From contig DATITC010000064.1 of assembly GCA_035468175.1 (NCBI GenBank), forward strand, positions 1 to 47,100: DNA of 47,100 bases, given 5' to 3'. Every line of letters starts with the position of its first letter. Position 1 is the first letter of the stretch. Origin of the DNA: JAVEDQ01 sp035468175 (lineage in GTDB: Bacteria; Actinomycetota; Actinomycetes; Frankiales; Frankiaceae). Shown piece after piece: positions 42,627 to 47,100 of this stretch. The translations under genes were made by a program, and so were the position numbers. The notes below the pieces were generated by a model that was not told the origin of the DNA, ran no database searches, and saw only the letters and a list, made by a program, of their open reading frames with translations.

Positions 42627-43354
42627 ACCACGGCTCCGCCTCCCGGGCGGGGGTCGACGCAGCGGCGGACAACCTCGGCCGCGTGGAGCAGCGGGTGGTC
42701 GCCGCGGCGTCCGCCGCCGGGAGGCACCGCGAGGACCTGACCCTGATCGCGGTGAGCAAGACGCGCCCGCCGGGAGACGTCCTCGCGCTCGCCAGGCTCG
42801 GCGTGCGGGACTTCGGCGAGTCGCGCTGGCAGGAGCTGGCACCCAAGATCGACGCCGTGCTCGCCCTCGACGCGGGTCCCGATGGCGTGGCCCCGGGGCT
42901 GCGCTGGCACTTCCTCGGCCGGCTGCAACGCAACAAGGCGCGAGCCGTTGCCGCGGCGATCGGTACCGTGCACAGCCTCGACCGGGCCGAGCTCTGCGCC
43001 CCGCTCTCCCGCGGCGCTGCCGCCGCCGACCGCATCCTGGACGCATTCGTGCAGGTCACCCTGGACGGGGACCCGACGAGAGGGGGCGTCGCGCCGGAAG
43101 ACCTGCCCGCCCTCGCCGACGCCGTTGCCGCCGCCCCCGCCCTCCGCCTGGTTGGACTCATGGCCGTGGCACCGCTGGGCGCTCCGGCCCGCCCGGCCTT
43201 CGCACGGCTCCGCCGGCTGAGTGAGCGCCTCCGGGTCGATCACCCCGAGGCGTGGTCCATTTCGGCGGGGATGTCCGGCGATCTGGAGGACGCGGTGGCG
43301 GAAGGGGCGACACACCTGCGCGTCGGCACCGCTCTGTTCGGTTCCCGGGCTTAA
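42623..43354 (+). CDS. YggS/PLPBP pyridoxal-phosphate-binding protein
   Basis: 243 residues, single-domain PLP-binding TIM barrel involved in vitamin B6 homeostasis. Lys in LIAVSKTRPPGDV binds PLP; FGESRWQELAPKI, WHFLGRLQRNKAR and SAGMSGDLEDAVAEGATHLRVGTALFG are family signatures. The usual FGENYVQE is FGESRWQE here. It usually lies between pgeF and sepF in actinobacteria, as here. GTG 42623 overlaps the pgeF stop. Confidence 0.95.
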   Translation: MNHGSASRAGVDAAADNLGRVEQRVVAAASAAGRHREDLTLIAVSKTRPPGDVLALARLGVRDFGESRWQELAPKIDAVLALDAGPDGVAPGLRWHFLGRLQRNKARAVAAAIGTVHSLDRAELCAPLSRGAAAADRILDAFVQVTLDGDPTRGGVAPEDLPALADAVAAAPALRLVGLMAVAPLGAPARPAFARLRRLSERLRVDHPEAWSISAGMSGDLEDAVAEGATHLRVGTALFGSRA

Positions 43355-43364
43355 AGTCATCGCC
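43352..43364 (+). promoter_or_regulatory. Leaderless promoter (-10) of sepF
   Basis: TAAAGT (43352-43357), 7 bases, then ATG 43365. The -10 overlaps the yggS stop codon. No Shine-Dalgarno sequence is present. Confidence 0.55.
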
Positions 43365-43901
43365 ATGGGTCTAGGGCGCAGGGCGATGGTCTACCTCGGA
43401 CTGGCCGAGGAAGACGAGGGTTACCTCGACGACGAGTACGACGCGGTGGACGAGCCGGTCCGCGAGCGCCCGATCCGCCGTGTCGATCTCAACGAGCGTG
43501 AGCTGGAGACGGTTCCCGCGCGTCGTGCCGAGGCATCCCGCCACGAGGCGCGGGTCGACGCCCGCTCGAACCTCGCGCGCATGCCCGAGCCGGTGCGTGC
43601 TGTGGCGGCAGAGCCCGAGTCGACCTACAAGATCACCACGTTGCAGCCCTCGAGCTACAACGAGGCGCGCCAGATCGGTGAGGCGTTCCGGGAAGGCATC
43701 CCGGTGATCATGAACCTGACCGAGATGGCGGACGGGGACGCCAAGCGGCTGGTCGACTTCGCGGCCGGTCTGATCTTCGGTCTGCGTGGAAGCATCGAGA
43801 AGGTGACGAACAAGGTCTTCCTGCTCTCACCCAGTAACGTACGGGTAAGTGCTGAGGACAAGCGACTGATCGCAGAGGGCGGCTTCTACAACCAGTCCTG
43901 A
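43365..43901 (+). CDS. sepF: Cell division protein SepF
   Basis: 178 residues. N-terminal amphipathic membrane-binding helix (MGLGRRAMVYLGLAEEDE), an acidic/charged linker, then the SepF core (ITTLQPSSYNEARQIGEAFREGIPVIMNLTEMADGDAKRLVDFAAGLIFGLRGSIEKV..KVFLLSPSNVRV). SepF anchors FtsZ to the membrane in actinobacteria, which lack FtsA. ATG 43365 is decided by the conserved N-terminal helix and the -10 spacing. The stop is in frame with yggT. Confidence 0.97.
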   Translation: MGLGRRAMVYLGLAEEDEGYLDDEYDAVDEPVRERPIRRVDLNERELETVPARRAEASRHEARVDARSNLARMPEPVRAVAAEPESTYKITTLQPSSYNEARQIGEAFREGIPVIMNLTEMADGDAKRLVDFAAGLIFGLRGSIEKVTNKVFLLSPSNVRVSAEDKRLIAEGGFYNQS

Positions 43902-43938
43902 GGCTGGCGCCCCGCTCGAGCCGTCGCACAGGACGAGC

Positions 43939-43944
43939 AGGAGG
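43939..43944 (+). promoter_or_regulatory. Ribosome binding site deciding the yggT start
   Basis: Consensus AGGAGG, 5 bases before ATC 43950, with no canonical start codon in reach in the yggT frame. Confidence 0.7.
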
Positions 43945-43949
43945 CAGGC

Positions 43950-44234
43950 ATCACCCCGTTCGGCAGCGTCCTGGTCACGCTTCTGTGGATCTTCCTGATC
44001 CTGCTGTTCGCCCGGTTCGTCATCGACCTGGTCATGGCGTTCAGCCGAGGCTTCCGGCCCACGGGAGCGTTGCTGTTGATCTTCGAGGTGGTCTTCACGA
44101 TCACCGATCCACCGATGCGCTTCCTGCGTCGGTTCATCCCCCCGCTGCGACTCGGCGGGGTGGCGATCGACCTGAGCTTCCTGCTGCTGTTCATCCTCAC
44201 TCAGGTGGCCATCAACTACGCTCAGCGGCTCTGA
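43950..44234 (+). CDS. YggT-family membrane protein with apparent ATC start
   Basis: 94 residues, two membrane segments (about 6-25 and 75-92) around TGALLLIFEVVFTITDPPMRFLRRFIPPLRLGGVAIDLSF, which holds the YggT signature TDPP..LRR.IPP. The role is unknown; the gene sits between sepF and wag31 in most actinobacteria. Between the sepF stop and the first membrane segment this frame has no ATG, GTG or TTG. AGGAGG (43939-43944) is 5 bases before ATC 43950, which aligns with the family start. Initiation at ATG 44034 would remove the first membrane segment. Confidence 0.85.
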   Translation: MTPFGSVLVTLLWIFLILLFARFVIDLVMAFSRGFRPTGALLLIFEVVFTITDPPMRFLRRFIPPLRLGGVAIDLSFLLLFILTQVAINYAQRL

Positions 44235-44352
44235 CGCGCGACGGGGTAGTCGAGTTGATTTCTGCCGGTTGATGGGTCATCGGCCCGTCGATTAGCCGAA
44301 GGCAGACGTTTCACGGCACACTTGGCCCGTCATCGGCTCGACAGGAGACGGA

Positions 44353-45312
44353 ATGCCGCTCACGCCGCAGGACGTGCACGAGAAGGTGTTCGGACCCACG
44401 CGGTTCCGTCGTGGCTACGACGAGGCCGAAGTGGACGGCTTCCTCGACGAGGTCGAGGCCGAGCTGATCCGGCTGCACCGCGAGATCGAAGCGGCGCGGG
44501 CCCAGGGGGTCGACGGCAACGGAACGGCTGCAGGACCGGACTCGGGTGGGGTGCCGGAACCGAACGCCCTGCCGTTCACGACCGCGCTGCCGGTGACGGC
44601 GGCCGACGCGGTCCCCGGTGAGCCGCCGAGCAGCGCGAGCGCCGGCGCGGCGCAGGCCGCCGCGGAGTCGGTCACCCAGGGCGGGGGGAGCGGAGACCTC
44701 GAGCAGCGGGTGGCGCGGACGCTCGTCCTGGCCCAGCGCGCGGCTGACGATGCGGTGCGCGACGCCGAGCAGCAGGCGGAGCAGCTCCGGACCGCGGCCC
44801 GGACTGAGGCGGAGCGGCTACGGGCCGCCGCGCAGACCGAGGCCGACCGAATTCGCTCCGAGGCTGAGCAGCAGGTCGAAGGGGAGCGGCGTGAGCTCGA
44901 AGGCACCCGGACCCAGATCCAGGACGACGTCGAGCAGCTCCGTGCCTTCGAGCGTGAGTACCGGACGCGGTTGCGGGCCTATCTGGAGCTGCAGCTCCGT
45001 GATCTCGACGAGGGCGCCGCGCAGGTGGAGGCGGGTCAGACCTACGGCCCGGACCGGACGCGGAGCAGCGCTTCCGCTGGGAGCGGCCCCGCCGTGACCG
45101 AGAGCGCACGATCCGACAACGGTCGTTTGCTGACCTCCGAGCTGCCGGCGGACGACCCGGCCGTGGTGCCGGCGGTGCCTGCGCCATCGGAGCATCCGTC
45201 CATGCCTCCGTCGGTCGCCGTTCCCGATTACGAGGCACCAGCAGGCGTCAGCGAAGATTCCGATGGGGATGAGCTACGGCGCGAGCCGCGGGGCCTGCAC
45301 GACGGCCTCTGA
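44353..45312 (+). CDS. wag31: DivIVA/Wag31 polar growth protein
   Basis: Coiled-coil protein at curved membranes that directs polar growth. 319 residues: the DivIVA N-terminal domain (MPLTPQDVHEKVFGPTRFRRGYDEAEVDGFLDEVEAEL), an Ala/Pro/Gly linker (about 50-115), a long Glu/Arg/Ala coiled coil (about 116-225, with heptads such as AEQLRTAARTEAERLRAAAQ), and a Ser/Pro-rich tail. AGGAG lies 7 bases before ATG 44353. It closes the division cluster. Confidence 0.96.
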   Translation: MPLTPQDVHEKVFGPTRFRRGYDEAEVDGFLDEVEAELIRLHREIEAARAQGVDGNGTAAGPDSGGVPEPNALPFTTALPVTAADAVPGEPPSSASAGAAQAAAESVTQGGGSGDLEQRVARTLVLAQRAADDAVRDAEQQAEQLRTAARTEAERLRAAAQTEADRIRSEAEQQVEGERRELEGTRTQIQDDVEQLRAFEREYRTRLRAYLELQLRDLDEGAAQVEAGQTYGPDRTRSSASAGSGPAVTESARSDNGRLLTSELPADDPAVVPAVPAPSEHPSMPPSVAVPDYEAPAGVSEDSDGDELRREPRGLHDGL

Positions 45313-45390
45313 TCACCTCTGATCGGCACTGTCGTAGCATCGCCTGGCGCTCCCCAGGCCTGACCGAGTTCTACGACAAGGTGGCAGCTA

Positions 45391-46689
45391 GTGATTGTGA
45401 TCAGCGGCGCCCTGGTGGTGGTTGCTGCCGTTCTGCTCCTGCTGGGGTTCATCACCAGCAACCTCACCTTCATCTATGCGGCGATCGGCCTGAGCGTCGT
45501 GTCCGGCCTCTTTCTGCTCTTCGGGATCCTGCAGCCACATCCGCCGCAGCGGACGCCCCGAAGTGGTGGACGGCCGCGCCGCGATGACCGGGAGGGCACG
45601 CCGAAGCGGCGTCGCTCACCGGAGGGGAAGGCGCAGGGCGAGGGCGGCGAGTCGGAGCAGCAGTCCGGTGGTCAGGTGCCGGCGCAGTCCGGGACCGACG
45701 GCAACGCGACCGGCGCGGCTGCCGCCGCCGCGGGCGCCGGCGCCGCCGCAGCCGCCTCTCAGCACGGAAACGACCAGCAGGGCGACGCGTCGCAGCAGGG
45801 GTCGAAACAGCAGGGTGCGGATGCTCCGGAGGACCCGTTCGCCGGCGAACCGGGCGTCGAGGAGGTCCCGGACGCCGTGGCGTCTGCCGCGGAGGCCAGC
45901 GGGATGCCGGTGCGCGTGGTCTCCGGCCACCCGCGCTACCACCTCGAGCACTGCAGCGTCGTGGTCGGGGATCCCGAGCTGGAGCCGTTGGACATCGCCG
46001 AGGCGAAGGAACTGGGCTTCACGCCGTGTGCGGTATGCGCGCCGGACCAGCACCTAGGTGGGCACGCGGCCGACCCCGGTGGGGCGGCGCCCGCCCAGGC
46101 TCAGGACCAAGGCCAGGACCAGGGTCAGCAGCACCAGCCGTCGCAGAACGGCCACGCGCCGGTGTTCCAGGAGGGCCCGCAGAACGGGGGCCTGGCTCCG
46201 TCCCAGGAGGCGCCGACCGCGGCCTTCTCCGTCCCTCAGGCCCAGCAGGGCTCTCCGTTCGCGACTCAGCAGATGCCTGTTCAGCAGCCCCAGCAGCAGG
46301 TCCAGGGCCAGCAGGTACATCAGGTACAGCAGGCACAACACCAAGCTCCCGTGCAGGAGTCGCCGGCTGGTGCCCAGCCGGCAGAGACCGTCGAACCCCC
46401 GCCTGCTTCGTTCGCGCCCATCGGGCAGCCGCAACAGGCCCAGCAGGCCCAGCAGCAGGCGGCCGCGGAACAGCCGGCCCCACCCCCTGCGGCACCGGCC
46501 CCACCCCCTGCAGCACCGGCCGCACCGGCGGCACCAGTCGGGCGGGCCAAGACGGTCGTGACCGTCTCTGGACGCAGCGACTACCACCGGCCGGACTGCT
46601 CGGCGGTGCAGGGGCAGCAGCAGGAGTCGCTGTCCCGCGTCGCCGCCATCCGGCAGGGGTACTTCGCCTGCTCGATCTGTAAGCCGTGA
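45391..46689 (+). CDS. Membrane protein with two Ada-like metal-binding motifs joined by a Gln/Pro linker
   Basis: 432 residues, function not recognised. Two membrane segments at the start (about 2-22 and 25-47), a basic then Gln/Gly/Ala-rich spacer, motif 1 (173-218; His184, Cys188, Cys213, Cys216), a linker of about 170 residues dominated by Gln, Pro and Ala, and motif 2 (387-432; His399, Cys403, Cys427, Cys430). Both motifs read VV.VSG..YH...C..., then a helix ending G-[FY] and C-x2-C-x-P, so they are an internal duplication. The fold resembles the small Ada-type zinc site. GTG 45391 has AAGGTGG 6 bases upstream; TAGCAT (45335-45340) is a candidate -10. Confidence 0.72.
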   Translation: MIVISGALVVVAAVLLLLGFITSNLTFIYAAIGLSVVSGLFLLFGILQPHPPQRTPRSGGRPRRDDREGTPKRRRSPEGKAQGEGGESEQQSGGQVPAQSGTDGNATGAAAAAAGAGAAAAASQHGNDQQGDASQQGSKQQGADAPEDPFAGEPGVEEVPDAVASAAEASGMPVRVVSGHPRYHLEHCSVVVGDPELEPLDIAEAKELGFTPCAVCAPDQHLGGHAADPGGAAPAQAQDQGQDQGQQHQPSQNGHAPVFQEGPQNGGLAPSQEAPTAAFSVPQAQQGSPFATQQMPVQQPQQQVQGQQVHQVQQAQHQAPVQESPAGAQPAETVEPPPASFAPIGQPQQAQQAQQQAAAEQPAPPPAAPAPPPAAPAAPAAPVGRAKTVVTVSGRSDYHRPDCSAVQGQQQESLSRVAAIRQGYFACSICKP

Positions 46690-46693
46690 CGTC

Positions 46694-47100
46694 GTGCCGT
46701 TGACGGGCGAGTACGAGCCCAGCAGTGCCGCGTGGGTCCGGGACCAGGTGGAGCGTTACGAGAAGTCCGGTGGCACCGAGGCGACCACGCTGCTCGACAC
46801 CGGGCTGCCGGTCGTGCTGGTCACCAGCCGAGGTGCGCGAAGCGGCAAGCTGCGCAAGAACCCGGTGATGCGGGTCGAACACGACGGCAAGTACCTGGCG
46901 GTCGCCTCGGTCGGCGGTGCTCCGACGCATCCGGCCTGGTACGCGAACGTGGTCGCCGAACCGCACGTCGAGCTGCAGGACGGGCCGCGGAAGTGGGACG
47001 CCCGGGCTCGTGAACTGACCGGCTCGGAGCGCGAGGAATGGTGGGAACGCGCTGTCGCGGCGTTCCCGAACTACGCCGAGTATCAGCAGAAGACCGACCG
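46694..47100 (+). CDS. Deazaflavin (F420)-dependent nitroreductase-family protein, 3' end outside window
   Basis: The visible 135 residues match the Ddn/DUF385 family: WVRDQVERYEKSGGTEATTLLDTGLPVVLVTSRGARSGKLRKNPVMRVEHDGKYLAVASVGGAPTHPAWYANVVAEPHVELQ. The ARSGKLRKNPVMRV and GG....P.WY.N segments contact F420 in known members. The frame is open to the window end. GTG 46694 is 4 bases after the previous stop; no Shine-Dalgarno sequence is seen. Substrate unknown; cytoplasmic or membrane-associated. Confidence 0.88.
   Translation, partial: MPLTGEYEPSSAAWVRDQVERYEKSGGTEATTLLDTGLPVVLVTSRGARSGKLRKNPVMRVEHDGKYLAVASVGGAPTHPAWYANVVAEPHVELQDGPRKWDARARELTGSEREEWWERAVAAFPNYAEYQQKTD

Overview
High-GC actinobacterial chromosome (Actinomycetota). 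Evidence: GTG/ATG starts with ATGA and GTGA overlaps, a division/cell-wall (dcw) cluster running into ftsZ, pgeF, yggS, sepF, yggT and wag31, a DUF3040 protein, an F420-type nitroreductase relative, an actinobacterial LexA box and several apparently leaderless genes. I cannot fix the genus; a Frankia/Jatrophihabitans-like lineage is only a guess. No rRNA, tRNA, insertion sequence, phage or CRISPR was seen.

Layout. (1) 1-2.9 kb: 3' part of a sulfite/nitrite reductase, an all-hexapeptide-repeat protein, a small zinc ribbon and a SnoaL-like protein. (2) 3.0-6.0 kb: an amidase overlapping a TrpB2-type tryptophan synthase beta chain. (3) 6.1-7.8 kb, minus: MerR regulator, S4 RNA-binding protein and a GH43-like lipoprotein. 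(4) 8.1-16.4 kb: an SOS mutagenesis locus with a perfect LexA box, a strong leader hairpin, DUF6504, HEPN and DnaE2, followed by an M15-like lipoprotein, a methyltransferase and DinB. (5) 16.6-21.9 kb: DUF3040, then on the minus strand MoxR, DUF58 and a TgpA-like transglutaminase. (6) 22.0-26.1 kb: SPFH protein, NAD-kinase-like protein, a histidine kinase without a sensor domain and a NarL-type response regulator, packed as one minus-strand operon and divergent from an NrtR-like Nudix regulator. (7) 26.1-45.3 kb: dcw cluster mraZ-rsmH-ftsL-like-ftsI-murE-murF-mraY-murD-ftsW-murG-murC-ftsZ, then pgeF, yggS, sepF, yggT and wag31. (8) 45.4-47.1 kb: a membrane protein with two copies of an Ada-like metal-binding motif and the start of a Ddn-like gene.

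How the genes work together. The dcw genes make lipid II (murE, murF, mraY, murD, murG, murC), polymerise and cross-link septal wall (ftsW, ftsI) and set the divisome (ftsZ, sepF) and polar growth (wag31). ftsQ, normally between murC and ftsZ in actinobacteria, is absent there. The SOS locus pairs a damage-inducible error-prone replicase with a Y-family polymerase.

Most interesting observations: the divergent NrtR // SPFH-NADK-kinase-regulator module with a candidate operator over both promoters; the LexA-controlled cassette with a 12-bp leader hairpin; the 24-hexapeptide protein; an 83-bp duplicated hairpin and 10-bp-periodic MraZ sites before mraZ; the missing ftsQ replaced by a repeat-bearing leader; yggT apparently starting at ATC; and five genes sharing TANNNT-N7-start.
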